Shown: positions 1-12,275 of the stretch, in pieces
Numbering within the stretch: position 1 is the stretch's first letter
Layout of the letters: every line of letters starts with the position of its first letter
Assembly: GCF_001625305.1 (NCBI RefSeq)
Contig: NW_017803824.1
Span: 2,382,960 to 2,446,959, forward strand
Direction: 5' to 3'
DNA from: Branchiostoma belcheri
Taxonomy: Eukaryota > Chordata > Leptocardii > Amphioxiformes > Branchiostomatidae
Length of the DNA: 64,000 bases
Notes under the pieces: generated by a model
Databases searched by the model: none
The model's input: only the letters and a program-made list of their open reading frames with translations
What the model was told of the DNA's origin: nothing
Translations under genes and position numbers: made by a program

Positions 1-2019
1 ATTGATTTTGAGTGTGACAGTTTTCAATTTGTGTGACAAACTATAAAAAAATGAAATTATAATAGTACATGTAATAAAATTACTTGTCAAACTTTAAAAA
101 TGTTTGCCACATTAAAAAATCTTGCCACATGACAAAACTGCTCATTTCTTTTTGGTGGAATCTTTTTTTCCTCTCTTTTGAATATGATTTGTATGTGGCA
201 AACTGAGCAAAATTCCTTTTTTTTTCGAGGTCCTTTTGTATCACTAAAAAACAGACTGTAAATACATTTAGCATGTAATTTGTGCACTTGTTACATGGTG
301 CAATATACCAACTTGCCAGCTTTGTATCTAAGTTAAATAAGCTCAAGATTTTTCTGGTGACATCTTACCCCAGACACAATGTGTGTTATGATGTTAAATG
401 TTGTATCATACATTTCTTTTATACTGATCGGGTGAATCATGGTTGGTGAGATTTGATGTATGAAAATACATGACTTGAAGAGGATTCCCACTTTCCAGAA
501 ATTTGTTAGCTTGGTTACCAAACCTCTTATAGCTCTAATTATGGCTACAAATATTTGCGGAGAGGATGTAGGACTCGGGAGCTATAATGAAATTTAATAC
601 ACGTATGAATGAAGATGTAATTTGGACAGGGTTTCCCTTTGTATAAAGAAGAAATTGTGGTCTAGATGTGGCATGGTCTTTGTCTGGCTTACTCAAGGAC
701 CAAATGTGTTCACAGACCATGTTGACTGTGGCATGTATGTGAGGTCTCTCTAAATTCAGATTTTTCACATGATGAAAATGAAGCCCATGGATGCAGATCT
801 TAAGACTATATTTTTGCTAACTTGCCCTCTGACTGTGATCTATATGTAAATATTAGATTTAAAATACAGTATTTCATGTCAAATTGAATAGCATCAAAGG
901 ATTTCCATATTGAGACCATTTTCACACAAATTTCTAAATGGCTAGATCTAAAAGAGTAGTGGATTTCATACTGTGTGAAACCCCTGGTTTTGTAAACATA
1001 GCTCAAAACTGGGTTGCCATTTGTAAAGAGAGACCCTAAAACATTTGGTACCAAGCCTGTATTGCAGGTGTCTCATATGGATGAAGATTCACAAGTATGA
1101 ACCCTGTGAATGTCAGGTCCATTAGGTATTGTCAAGTTCGGCAAAGGTTAATGTCAATCTCCCCTTTTATAGGTGAAAGGAACAGTAACTCATATTTTGA
1201 TTAGGGTAACTTTGAGAGATTGTGAGGTAACCTCTACTGCTGTGATTTTGTAAAACTGAGATTGAAATTGTTAATTTGATTTAGTCCAACTTTCAGAAGA
1301 ACAATCACTGCCTGACTGCCGAGCAACTTTCTTCATGCTTGTAGTTTGAGGTAATAAATGCAAAGCAGCCAAGTTGTTTTTCTGCTGTGTTGTTATTTCC
1401 AATATTAGCAGTATTTCCAAATAAGGCAAGAAAAGATGGCAAACTTCACCCCTTACTGATACTGCGATGTAGCCCTTCCAGTTCCACTGAACAGCAACAC
1501 TCTAGATGTATGGCAACATTGATGTTTGTATATTGGGAATAGCAGAAACACAGGAAAACAAGAATTCAGAGATATCAGAGCATGAAATATTTAGGTCTTG
1601 TATATTGGGAAGACCGTAGTAGGAACACACACAAAAAAAATCTCAAATGTACTTCATAAACTCATTTACTTTCACAGCATTTTACTGTTATCTTGCAAAG
1701 GGAAACTGAAGTTTGTAGTTTACAGTTTCTACTTGTCAACTAGAAACATGCCTGTGTTACCAAGAAGCAATGAGCCTAAACACTGGTCATGAAGGAAATT
1801 TTTATTTTTCTTCAAACATGCTATTTTACAACTATGCAACAGCCAGTGTGCATGTTGAGCTCTTGTAGTTGCTACAGATTGAGAAGATTGTTACAACAGC
1901 AATATTTTAGTTGCTCTAATTCCATACAACAGACCACACAGCACAGCACAGGTATAGTAAAGGGACGAGTACACATATAAGCCAGCAATGTATTTTCCAA
2001 CATGCAAGATGGATTTTGT
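1..2019. other. 3' flank of PPID, no other gene recognised
   Basis: AT-rich sequence with only short, compositionally poor open frames on both strands. I see no splice-flanked coding block or known domain. The right part is probably the 3' UTR of PPID, whose stop codon is at 2304-2306. A reverse-strand AATAAA (TTTATT at 1801-1806) is the nearest plausible poly(A) signal and would give a UTR of about 0.5 kb. Confidence 0.5.
1801..1806 (-). terminator. candidate poly(A) signal for PPID
   Basis: TTTATT on the plus strand reads AATAAA on the PPID strand, about 500 bases past the PPID stop. It is a single hexamer in AT-rich DNA, so this is suggestive only. Confidence 0.3.
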
Positions 2020-2108
2020 TAGCCTGGGTACCATCCAGATTTTGGCTCCGCTACGCTAAAAAAATTCTCGAGCGTAGCGGAGCCAAAATCCGGATGGCAC
2101 CCAGGCTA
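2020..2108. mobile_element. 89-bp TAGCCT-ended hairpin (Mutator-like MITE)
   Basis: The two halves are reverse complements. The left arm begins TAGCCTGGGTACCATCC and the right arm ends GGATGGCACCCAGGCTA, with a short AT-rich loop. The flanks GGATTTTGT (2011-2019) and GGAATTTGT (2109-2117) match at 8 of 9 bases, as expected of a 9-bp target-site duplication. It probably lies in the PPID 3' UTR. A solo right end of the same family is at 31275-31293. Confidence 0.75.
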
Positions 2109-2303
2109 GGAATTTGTTGCACTATCTTAACTTAGAAGTGTAGATTTTTCATATCTTTCGAGAGCTCAATTGTCTAGATAACATGCAAGATAGAAATTTT
2201 GTTACACTATCTACATATAGTAGTGTAGATATTTCTGCTAACTCTCTACCCATTGTGAAATTCTATTGCTATATTTTGCTACTGCTAAAGATGCAGGCGT
2301 GCG

Positions 2304-5300
2304 TCACATGCCAAACATCTTGGCATAGGTCTGCTGTTCCTTCTTCTTGTAGGCGTCCACTTTAGCTTTTATCTTCTTTAACTCAGCAAGGATAGCTGAA
2401 ACAACAGAAGGGTGACGTTGTTGCAGTAAGACAATTTTAGGAGTAGGTGATATGGAATAACTATGGGAATGTCATGATGAAAAGTCTCTTGAAATATAGT
2501 TACAAGTAAGAATGTTTGAAAATGTCTGAATTCTACAAACACTAGTAAACACTTCAAATTCTGCAAGAAAAGTGGCTTAGATAAAAAGAGATTGTTTACC
2601 TTTGTCATTTGGTTGTAATTGTTGTGCTTTCTGTAAATCAGCCTGGAAAACAGATGCGGTATTAATGAAAAAGGAAAATGCTTTTTTTTTACTGCAATCT
2701 ACTTGAGATACCAATAAGCAGACAACTACAATGAGACACTGTTTACTCACTATAGCCTTGTCCTCATCCCCCATGCCTGAGTGCCCCTGTGCTCTTCTGT
2801 AGTAAGCCTTGGCATTGTCAGTCTCCACCTCCAGAACCTAAAGGTGAGTAGATTGTGTCAGAAAATATGAATATCCAATCAATTTTGAGGCAGTGGGAAA
2901 AATCTAAGAGACCACCAAAATGTAGTCACATCGACCAGGTGGTCCTTATGTAGAGGTAATCACTTGTACAGGTTTGACTGTTTATGTAAGGGCGCAAAGA
3001 TACTTACAGAGTCACAGTCCCCGATGGCCTTCTCGTACTGCTTGAGTTTGAGCCTGCAGGCGGCTGTGTTCAGCATACAGGGAATGATGATGGGACCAAG
3101 CTTCTTCTCCTCCTCACCTCCCGGCTCCATCTCTGCCTCTTCACTGCACTTATGCAGATACCTGCCAGGGGGAGTTATTGCACTGATCATTTCTTCCTTT
3201 TACCAAAACTTTGGAGTACAATACAGATCTAAATGCAAACTAGAAAGGTAACATGTGCAAAGCAAATGCATGATGTTCGCATATGGTTTGCTCTGTTAAT
3301 TCCTACTCAAACACATTCACATATATGGTGACAGCAGTTTAAATCCCTCCTGCTATAAAATTGAAACATAATGTAACCCAATACTAGTTACCATGGCGAC
3401 AGACATCAGGCTCAGGTCATTGACCTTATTTGTTTGGAAAATAAGAAGAGGAAGAAGAAACAGAGCAAAAACAATATGTTTTCCTTCTGCGAAGGTAAAC
3501 ATAACAAATTTGGACTCTTTGCACATTAGTTTGCAGTTAGCATGCTTGGACTAATTATAAGAGTTAAACTGTTAGTGTTAACCATGTTACTGTTAGTGAT
3601 GGGTTGAGTTACATAATAAAAAACACCTACCTGAGTGCCTTGCTGTATTTCCGTATTGCCCTCTCATACTCTCCTTTCTTAAATAGGTCATTACCAATGA
3701 CCTTGATGCTTTCAGCAGCCTCAACTACCTGGTCCACCTGTAAAAGTGGTGTCAATATTTGTGGGCTGTAATTCTTTTCTTATGTTACATTACATACATC
3801 ACAATAGATGACAAAATCCATACAAAATAGATAAAGATTATTCATATCAGACTTAGTCCTCTTCATGCGCAGAAAGACTGTTGTAATGTTTAAACACAGA
3901 AACACAGCGTGTCGGCAGAACGTACTGCACCTGCGCAAAACCCTGATTTGTCACGGTTTTTGTTGGATGTTTGGTCACCGTTGCATTAGTTGCAGAGGAC
4001 ACCTTTTCTGACATAAACTGAGTTAAAAGAGTGTTAAGCTTATATACGCGAATACGACGTTATGTGAGATGTTCTGCTGAAGTGCTATGCATAGCATAAT
4101 ACAGGTTTTGCACAGGTGCAGTACGTTCTGCTGACATGCTCAGAAACATGACGTACATTTTTCAGGTCGACGTCTGAGTCCTCGGGCCAGTCCATGTAGG
4201 CATCGCCCGTCCCGTCGTCCATGGCGAGGCCCTCGTCGTCACCTGGCAACAGTTCCCCGCAGTCTGCAATAACACACGGCTGTCCAGTACGGAAGGGTTA
4301 GTGCCTGTACAAGCTGGGGCTCTAAATACTACCAGTGCCTGCATATACTGTACAGCAGGCTGGTTTGTTTGATCATGGGCCAGTGAAGAAGGTTAGATGC
4401 AGTTAGGTCACAGGCGCTAGGCCACCGAGTTTTTGTTGAGATCTAACAATACATGTAACGTTACATTGTTTTGTAAACCATTAAATAAAATCCTTATTAT
4501 TGTTTCGCGCATGTTAGAACATACACTGTGTCTACTCATTCAGCCCGTTGCCATCACAATACAGTGGTCCGTTGAAATATTCCCAAAAATCATACAGTCA
4601 CATAACACATAGTTAACACCGTGAACACGGCCCGTTGAAAGGTTCCCTAGAATCAGACGTACACTGAACACGGTCACAAACTGATGAGGATTCCAAAGAA
4701 CCATACGAACAGATACCGAAGTCTCCCGAAGATTGCCGAGAGCCGAACAGCGACTTCCGAACGCTTCATCTTGCTTAGGTACTTAGTACTAGTATACACT
4801 AGGTGCGAAATGCCATTTCAAAAGACCCTATTTTCTGCGAAATGCCATAAGGAAAATAAAAGTCTTGATACTATCTATAATCAAGGGGTAACTAAGTAGC
4901 CATGTAAACTTTTTGGGGGTATGATACCATATTTTAAAGAAGATATGAAGCATTTTGTAAAGTCCAATTTCCGGCGAACTGCGTTACCAGGTCGCTGCTG
5001 TACAGGTCAATGACATCATCGCTAGCCAATCAGACGCACGATAGGCCCACATTTCCCGCGCGGTTCTAAAATGTAAACGCACACAACTGGCTACATCACC
5101 CGACAAGAGTCTTGACATGCTATGTGTAAATGTACTCTAAACACGTCCACAAACCCCACCGACATGTTTTCAGTTCTACATATGTTTCCCAGGCATGAGA
5201 TTTGGAAAGTGTAGTTGTGCCCAATATCTCTAAAATGTACTATATCGTTGTTTTCTGAGTCTGGGGAGGCAGGGACTTCACACCGAACGTGATTCTAAGT

Positions 5301-8273
5301 CACATTTTTGCTGCCACCCCAGTTGGTAACGCAGTTCACGGGTAGGTGTTTCCTACCCTGTCATCTTTTTGAAGTTATCACCGCTAGCGCTAGCCCCGGC
5401 TTGGGGTTCTATCGAGTCGAGCAGCGGTTTTGCGAACGCATTCGAGTTTGCGAAACCTGTTCTATTCCCGTCGGCCTTTGCGCTACCCTGAACGCCAATG
5501 TAACAGCTGAGTAATGAGTGTGCTTTTTATTGTATGATTCAGCGGACCAAGTACCCAGCAGTATGTATTATATATGTATGGTTCATTGTACAGAGAATTC
5601 CAGGGAAATTTTTCAACGGACCGTGTTCACGGTGTTATGCGATGAGTGTATGATTCTCGGGAATCTTTCGACGGACAGTGTTCACGGTGTTATGTGTTGA
5701 GTTCATGACTCTTCGGATCCTTTCAACGGACCGTGTTCATAGTGTTTGTGTTCAGTGTATGATTATCGGGAATCTTAAGCTTGTACGGAGTGCACAGTAT
5801 ACGAGTGTTCATAAAACAAAGCAACAGCGATCTCAACAAAAACTCGGTGGCCTATCGCCCATGGTTAGGTAGATAGGTAAAAGTATTTGCACAGCTTCAA
5901 TTTTACCTGCACCAACCTGATATGGTGGTGCCACCTTGAGGCCTGCAATTGGAGACAATTTACCATACTTGCAAGGCTGTGTCTGGGTATATGAGTTTTT
6001 CCAATTTCTGATTTATCCGACAGTGCCCCTATACTTCCCAAGAACAGTTTCAGATTGGAACTCACTGCCATACATGTACTCTACTACCCAAATACCAGAA
6101 CCTGCTAAGTTCAGGGAGGAGGTCTCCCAACATCTGAGGAACTGGCAATAACTGCAGCTTGGGTTAGGGACGTCCCTTGGATAGGACATTAAAAGAACTG
6201 TACAAAACTTGTGTGTTAGGGTGGTTTACCGGTTATGAGAAACAAACAAACAAACAAACAGACCTGTACGGGTGTCTCGCCGTCCTTGTCAACGTTCTCC
6301 AGCTCCCTCACCACGCCCATGCCCTTCAGCACGCGCCCGAACACCACGTGTTTGTTGTCCAGGTGTGGCGTGGGTACTGTCGTGATGAAGAACTGTGAGC
6401 CGTTGGTGTTTGGGCCAGAATTGGCCATGGACAGCAGCCCTGGGACCTCATGCTGGGGGGTGATATGTACAAGTCACATATCTATCAATAGGAAAGTTCA
6501 TCTGTGTTGGTAGTTACATGTACAACTTACTACAAGTCACTTGTCTGTCCAACTCCTTTGGTAAGTTATTAACACTGATCGAAAAGAGTGGCAGTCCTTC
6601 CTGGTGTGATTTTGGTTCAAACCTTACAGTCCTGTCTTATGCAGCCTGTACTTACATGTACAAAACTGGTGTGTTACACCTGAAGGCAGTTTGCCGGTTA
6701 TGCAAAACAAACAAACAAAAAACAAATCATCTTCATTATTCTGGTTACCTGTGAATAATTTCATCAGGTTGGTGAGTGACTATATAATATTGTTCTTTAT
6801 TCACGACCACTTGTTTAACAAGAGCCAGGGGCAGGCTAAAGGCAGGCTTTCTTGTCATGGAGAAAACCAAGGTACTGAGGGCAAATCCTTCATCTTCCTA
6901 ATTCTATTTTAAATGTTTAACGAGTAATGGCTCTAATACAATTTTAGAGCTTCACCAAAATAGTGGCTATAGTTCTCTATGGCATGTTATACACAAAGCA
7001 TCAGTGTCTTGTCGAGAGAACACCTTTAATACCTTCATATCGAAGCCTTCATCCTCAAACTTCTCCCCGTAGATGCTCTCCCCACCAGTACCATTCATGT
7101 TGGAGAAGTCACCGCCCTGGATCATGAAGTCTTTGATGACTGCCAAGAGAAATCAGAGCCATGTCAAGTTCTATCCAAGCATCTTAAATGTGAAAAAATC
7201 ATTGCTGGGAGAGAGTTTTAAAATCGTATAGCTTACAAGCACCTGTTTCTATGACAGAGGATCATCTGAAGTGATGGTGCCAGTGATTGCAATGTCTAAA
7301 TACATTGTGACTCTAAGAGGGAGACAGGAACTATGTGTACCTACTAATAAAACATATACGCTAGAATCAAGGAGGATAGCTAGAATCAAGGAGGATAATT
7401 AATATATTGTACTATAATTTTTAAAGTTTGAATTTGTGGTTGGGCTTTCATCAGATGATATGACTTAAACCATTACTTACTCCTGTGGAAAGGACATCCC
7501 TTGTAGTGAAGTGGCTTCCCAGTGGTGGGCCCCTCTCCCTTCTCTCCCGTGCACAGGGCTCGGAAGTTCTCACATGTCTTGGGAACCGTGTTCTTAAACA
7601 GCTCAAAGATGATGCGGCCAACTGTGTTGATTGAAGGAGAAAAGTATGATAACGTTAGAACACCCAGTTCAAGTTAGTAGTTCATCTTTGACACTGAATG
7701 TGCACACTCTTATTTGTATATTTAATGTACCATGCAATGAGTTGTTGTTGTAGTTGTCCTTGCTTAATGTGTAATATTTTGCTAGACGTGGTCTCTTGCC
7801 TCTTGGTACATGTTTTCGCATGGTTCAGTTCAGAGTCAAAAAGTCTCTCTAGATATTTAACTCTTGGTGCCATTATACTGTAACTGTAATTTGCATTGTC
7901 CTTTGTTTGGGTGGGCAACCTGTCGAACAGACTTCTAGCCAAAACAGAGTTGGCAAGCGTAATATGCAAATTTCCAATCACAGTCTATCAAAGCTCAAAG
8001 AAGGTATCTGCTGTATTCGTTATTATGTACACAGAAGATTACTGTCTATTTAATTTTACGCCCCCCCTCCCTAACATGGCGTGCTACAAAAACGAAACCA
8101 CGTGCTTGTTATTCCCCATATCAACAAACTCACAAGGTCCCATATTTTGTAAAAACCATCCCGGTTTAATCGTCAAACATGCACCAACCTTTTTGTTCGC
8201 CAATGGTCACATCAAAGAAGCATCGTGGATTTGGTTCGGTCGTGATATCCGTGTTGGTTTCCTCCGCCGCCAT
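2304..8273 (-). CDS. PPID: Peptidyl-prolyl isomerase D (cyclophilin-40), complete
   Basis: Hsp90 co-chaperone with an N-terminal cyclophilin domain and C-terminal TPR repeats; cytosolic. Ten coding exons on the minus strand, first to last: 8189-8273, 7481-7621, 7033-7139, 6264-6452, 4157-4279, 3631-3737, 3008-3161, 2751-2837, 2600-2642, 2304-2395. All junctions are GT-AG and phases join without a break, giving 375 aa (human is 370). The cyclophilin domain (about residues 18-185) shows [25 protein letters not shown] and [12 protein letters not shown]. The His where cyclophilin A has Trp121 is typical of cyclophilin-40 and of weak cyclosporin binding. The acidic linker CGELLPGDD leads to TPR motifs ([53 protein letters not shown]). 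It ends AKMFGM; human ends AKMFA. An in-frame upstream ATG at 8373-8375 exists, but the MAAEET start matches the family N-terminal length. Divergent from LAMTOR1. Confidence 0.97.
3236..3505 (+). repeat. dispersed ~260-bp repeat, copy A
   Basis: Lies in a PPID intron. It aligns by eye over its length with 39466-39723 (same orientation) and with the reverse complement of 29612-29852. Shared landmarks are ACTAGAAAGGTAACAT, AAATCCCTCCTGCTATAAAA, GTTACCATGG and GGTCATTGACCTTATTTG. It has no coding potential. Class unknown. Confidence 0.7.
4409..5863. mobile_element. 1.45-kb foldback DNA element in PPID intron 5
   Basis: The whole segment folds on itself around about 5150. The terminal block GGCGCTAGGCCACCGAG (4413 on) pairs with CTCGGTGGCCTATCGCC (near 5842-5859). 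The arm with ACCGTGAACACGG near 4620-4680 pairs with three ~60-bp tandem units at 5590-5790. GAACTGCGTTACCA (about 4976) pairs with TGGTAACGCAGTTC (about 5325). GTTAGGT flanks both ends (4402-4408, 5864-5870), a 7-bp direct repeat consistent with target-site duplication; 8 bp with one mismatch would suit hAT. No transposase frame is present, so it is non-autonomous. Confidence 0.7.
5936..6151 (+). mobile_element. LINE reverse-transcriptase 3' remnant
   Basis: The translation ends with [16 protein letters not shown], then [11 protein letters not shown], then a stop. This is the usual C-terminus of CR1/L2/Jockey-like non-LTR polyproteins (FFPRTIxxWNSLP). Only about 70 codons survive, inside a PPID intron. 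It is a dead fragment. Confidence 0.65.
6163..6262 (+). mobile_element. 3' fragment of the amphioxus tRNA-SINE
   Basis: GGGACGTCCCTTGGATAGGA followed by AAAACTTGTGTGTTAGG and a CAAA-repeat tail matches the 3' part of the full SINE at 30610-30970 read on the minus strand. An internal deletion removes the middle. The tail abuts the donor side of the PPID exon 6264-6452: the PPID donor GTCTGT lies within the CAAACAGAC tail junction. Confidence 0.65.
6541..6730 (+). mobile_element. 5'-truncated SINE copy
   Basis: Matches the 3' half of the SINE family (GAAAAGAGTGGCAGTCCTT, TTCAAACCTTACAGTCCTGT, then GGTGTGTTACACCTGAAGGC, ending in a CAAA repeat). It is in the intron between PPID exons 6264-6452 and 7033-7139, same orientation as 6163-6262. 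Confidence 0.7.
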
Positions 8274-8605
8274 TTTCGCAAGATAATTTCCTGATGAAGT
8301 CCTGCAGTTCTGCTTGATATCGATAGATGTCGCTCTTGACACGCGTGTGTTCTTCAAACCCTTCAAACTCTTCAAAACGTTTATCGCTCACATCAAAATG
8401 ACTAGAAAGGCGTAAAATACGACCAGTCTTAGCCTTTCTTTTCCACTATTACAGCTCGTATGTTTCCAGGTTGCAGCGACGTTACTGATTGAAAAAAAGA
8501 CATGACACTGCTATTGTAATCTATAGTCGCCAGGCGGCGCTTTAAAATGAACGTGGAATCATGGGACACTCCTCATGTGACCCCAGCAGTCGAAGAAGTT
8601 TCAAC
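8263..8605. promoter_or_regulatory. Bidirectional promoter region PPID / LAMTOR1
   Basis: The start codons of PPID (-, 8271-8273) and LAMTOR1 (+, 8606-8608) are 332 bases apart and divergent, so both promoters must lie here or overlap it. The PPID ATG is inside AAAATGGCGGC on its strand, a YY1-type motif common at animal housekeeping starts. No TATA box is placed convincingly. Transcription start sites are inferred, not seen. Confidence 0.6.
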
Positions 8606-11600
8606 ATGGGGTGCTGCTTCAGCAACGAAGAGGACGAACTTTCACCTGTAAGTTCGGCTAATTTGTGGGCGTATTCTGATCCCTAGATGTTATAGAGAGA
8701 TGCTACGATTTTTTAGCCTTTTTCGCTCGAAGAGAGGAGGACGAGCGACGTTCAGAAACGCTATTTTGGAGCACTCACATTTCGTAGTCGCTCTTGATCT
8801 TGGCTTGTCGCCATTCAAAGTACTCGAGGGTGGACGCTGCCCCAATTTTGGGCTTTTGAAAGCACTCGACAGGGCAACAACATTTCCACAAAAACACAGG
8901 TGTCTGCTAAATGTTACTAGTAAGATCTGTAATCGTCCGATAAGCCACATCCCCGCCTCCTAGTCTCTGCCCCCCTCCCACACCTACCAAAGTTCTTTTG
9001 AGTTGTGCACTCTTTACCCTTTGCACTTTTGACGTTTAGACCAGTCGTGTACCCCTGCAGGTATTTCCTGGTGCGAAGGACACTTTCACACAATCTTGGG
9101 AACATCTCTCCACTAACAGATTTAATTTGATTATATTTCTTAAAACATACCACTTTACCAGGGCCCTATAATAAATATTACTAGACTACATATACTACTG
9201 CTTGTTGTGTAACCAAAAATATTATTCTGCCCCTCATTGTAGATCATCATAATTCCTAGGAAAAAAAACGCTGGGGGGATCCATAATTAATTGGAAGCCT
9301 CAAATGAATGTCAAAAAAGGTCTATTTCTGTAACTTCACATCATGATGCGATTCCAAGTTGTTATGTTTTCTTGTGTTTATATGATGCAATACTGACATC
9401 ATGTTTTGGTTTGTTACAGAATAAGGAGCCCAATGAGAGAACACATCTCCTCCACAACCCAGCCAGCAACACACCAAACAGACCCATATCTAGGTAACAA
9501 CTGCAGAATTCTACTGGGGATTCATTCTGGTCAATGACAAGTATACTTTTCCTGCATTAGCATTTGGATGTTCAACAGTTGGGATATTATGATACCTGTA
9601 ATATATAAAGGCAAACCTTTCCAGTGTATTTTATCTAACTGTGACTTGTCTATTGCACTCTAACGTTAATGTAGGTGTACCAAATATGTACTGGTCAACT
9701 TGGAATGACGAACTACTACAGAGTGATAATTGAAAAAAGACAATACACGTAGTACTTTGCTGCACGCCCTAACCAGGACAATACTTAGCTGCACGCCTTA
9801 AATACCTCCCACTCCCCATGATGAGGAGTTATCAGTCAGCCTGGTGGTTTTGACCTGACATAACCTCAGCACACGACACCTGTTGACCTGTGGGGTACTT
9901 TGGACTCTGGGGCTGTACTGCTGGAAAGGATGGGAGGGGGCAGTGTAAGAATATGGGAAAATAAAGCGTTGTGCTTTGCCTCAGTTGAGGATGTCAAAAG
10001 AAGAGAGGAAGAGAATCATTAGTGATACTTGTCAGGAAAAATGAGCATTAGAAAAAGATGCTATATTCCTTGTTACCTCCCCAGTGATGACTTCCCAAAC
10101 CACACACCACCCGGTCCCAAGGGAGACGAACAGTCAGCACTGAACAGAATCTTACATCAGACGGCAAAGTAAGTCTACACTCTATCAAATCTCCACTTTC
10201 TCAAACACCTACAGACACCCTGGAGATGCCTTGGTATGTACATACTGAACCTGATTTCTCACAGTAGATATGATGCAGTATCATTGTACTGAAAGTAATA
10301 TTGATACTGTAGGTCTTATTGCAAATTTGAAAATATACATTCTAGTGAAATTACATCATGTCTGAATTGTCAAAATGTATGTTCAGTTATACATCAGGTA
10401 ATGTGTGTGTGTGTGTGTGTGTGTGTGCACGCGCGTGCATGCGTGTGTGTCGTCTTTGTCTTATGATATTTCCTGTATAACCATTGGCTAGTGTTGGCCA
10501 CCTCTTTCACATAAACACATTCACACAGTTGTCTAGGCATGTGAGAGCCACTTTAGTCCCCCAGGCCTGTTAATCCATTACTGTCCCATAAGTGGACTAA
10601 TGCTGCTGTTTTCCCTACAGTAATGTTATAGATGTGTCGGCGATCGACCACCACAGTATGGAGCAGCACGAATACATGGACAGGGCACGACAGTACAGGT
10701 TAGACACAGGCGTATATTGTAGCCAGATATGTATATGCATAGTTGAGTGAATTGCCAGTAAGACTTCAAGTTTCACTGGAGTTGGTTGTAACGGGAGGTT
10801 ACTAGTATGATTAAACTTGTATATTTCTGTAGAACTTTATGACTTTAGGGGATTCTATAAAAATTATGCAACTTGTCTCTATGCAAAGGATGTTTTCATT
10901 ATTCATGTTGTATTAATGGTTATCAAATGTACATTTCTTGGAATCCATTGTTCCAGTAGCTTTCTTTCAGTGAGCCTACCACACCATTTTACCCTTACTT
11001 TCCTTTGCATCCTTTCCCATTGTTTATTCATTTGAGCATGGAGGTAAAAGAGAGATGATTTGAGCATGGTGATGTGTCAACAGATATGTTTGAATCCTTG
11101 TTTGTTCCCCTGCAGCACGAGGATAGCAATAGTGACTGGTAGTTCAGGGGGGAGGTTGAAGAAGAAGACCCCCCTGCCACAATGTACAGCCACCCCCCAG
11201 GCCGTGCTGGCTTCAGACCCCATCTCACAAGCTGATGTACAGTTGGTCAGTATAATTGGTTGTCTATGTCTGTTTCTATGTCTATATGTATTAACCCTTG
11301 TCCTGCGGAGCCCATATATATATGGGTTGCACATACAGTACCATCTATATAGTGCCCTGTATATGTACGATTTGGGGGTGTTTCTCGTGCAACGCATCAC
11401 ACCGCAGTGAAACGCAACGAATGCGGAAGTAACTACGCCACCGCGGGCCAAAAAAAGTCAAGGGTCTGTGACCTGATTAAGACATGAAATTATTTGAAAA
11501 TATTATGTAAAAATTGCCAGCAGGACAAGGGTTAAGGCTGTGTACCTAGCTGCACATGTAAAATTGTTTAGGAACAAGTCTGGATCCAATGGTTCAGTAA

Positions 11601-12037
11601 CTGTAAAAAGAACAAAATACATGTAATTGAAGTGGACTGGACCTGTACCTAAAACTGGGTGACCTGTACCCGATTACGGCGAAATTTTCTGGTACATAGC
11701 CCTATTTATAAATTATATTCAAGAACAAATACTGGTTGAAGTACAAAGACTAGATACTACTACTAGTACACAATTGGTACTGGTATTCAATCACTTTCCA
11801 AGAAATACATGTACCTTGACAACTTGTTTGCATGAAATATAAGGGGAAAGTGTTTTCAGTGAACATTGTATGTATATTTACACATTAATTATTTTTATAC
11901 AGTATAATTATACAGTATAATAATAACTGAATGTGTTTTTCCAGATGAACAAAGCTGCTGCGTACGCTGCCAGCGCCGTCTCACAAGTCAGGGTGGAGCA
12001 TAAAGAAGACCTGGTCGTGCCATTTGGAATCCCATAA
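8606..12037 (+). CDS. LAMTOR1: Ragulator subunit LAMTOR1 (p18), complete
   Basis: Membrane-anchoring scaffold of the Ragulator complex, which tethers LAMTOR2-5 and Rag GTPases to late endosomes/lysosomes for mTORC1 activation. Six exons: 8606-8647, 9420-9493, 10085-10168, 10621-10698, 11116-11245, 11945-12037. GT-AG junctions and phases are continuous, giving 166 aa (human 161). The N-terminus MGCCFS carries Gly2 for myristoylation and Cys3/Cys4 for palmitoylation. [10 protein letters not shown] corresponds to the acidic dileucine region. The most conserved block is [20 protein letters not shown] plus RARQY, followed by [12 protein letters not shown] and a helix ending [16 protein letters not shown], with human ending FGIP. 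The tail is convergent with LRRC51. Recognition is direct across the whole length; no defect seen. Confidence 0.98.
10401..10450 (+). repeat. (GT)n microsatellite
   Basis: Uninterrupted GT run followed by GC/GT alternation, in LAMTOR1 intron 3. Confidence 0.95.
11291..11535. mobile_element. piggyBac-type MITE, 245 bp
   Basis: Perfect 16-bp terminal inverted repeats, TTAACCCTTGTCCTGC at the left and GCAGGACAAGGGTTAA at the right. The TTAA at each end is the target signature of piggyBac-class elements. No coding capacity. It lies in LAMTOR1 intron 5. The same end (GGACAAGGGTTAA) recurs at 39731-39743. Confidence 0.8.
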
Positions 12038-12200
12038 TATTCTTCCCGTCCATCATATCAGGCATTGGTTCATGAAAACACGTCTCCATACAGTTCATAA
12101 TAGGCACCTTACATCTGCTTACAACCTGCAACCTTTGCTATGAACTGTTTTCGGTTTGATATTGTTGTCTGTGAAAACTTTTGTACACGTGTTCACCAAG

Positions 12201-12275
12201 TTAACCCTCCCCTTGCTGACTTGCCATCGTGCCATTAACTTACCAAGTCCATGCACCAAGCAGGTAGAGGGTTAA
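12201..12275. mobile_element. short TTAA-ended inverted repeat
   Basis: TTAACCCTC at 12201 and GAGGGTTAA ending at 12275 form 9-bp inverted ends with TTAA at both borders, in the LAMTOR1 3' UTR. It resembles a very short piggyBac-type MITE, but the arms diverge quickly, so chance is possible. Confidence 0.4.

Noticed and set aside
8315..8375. Upstream in-frame ATG extending PPID by 34 residues
   Set aside because: The MAAEET start gives the normal cyclophilin-40 N-terminal length, and the upstream peptide resembles no PPID.
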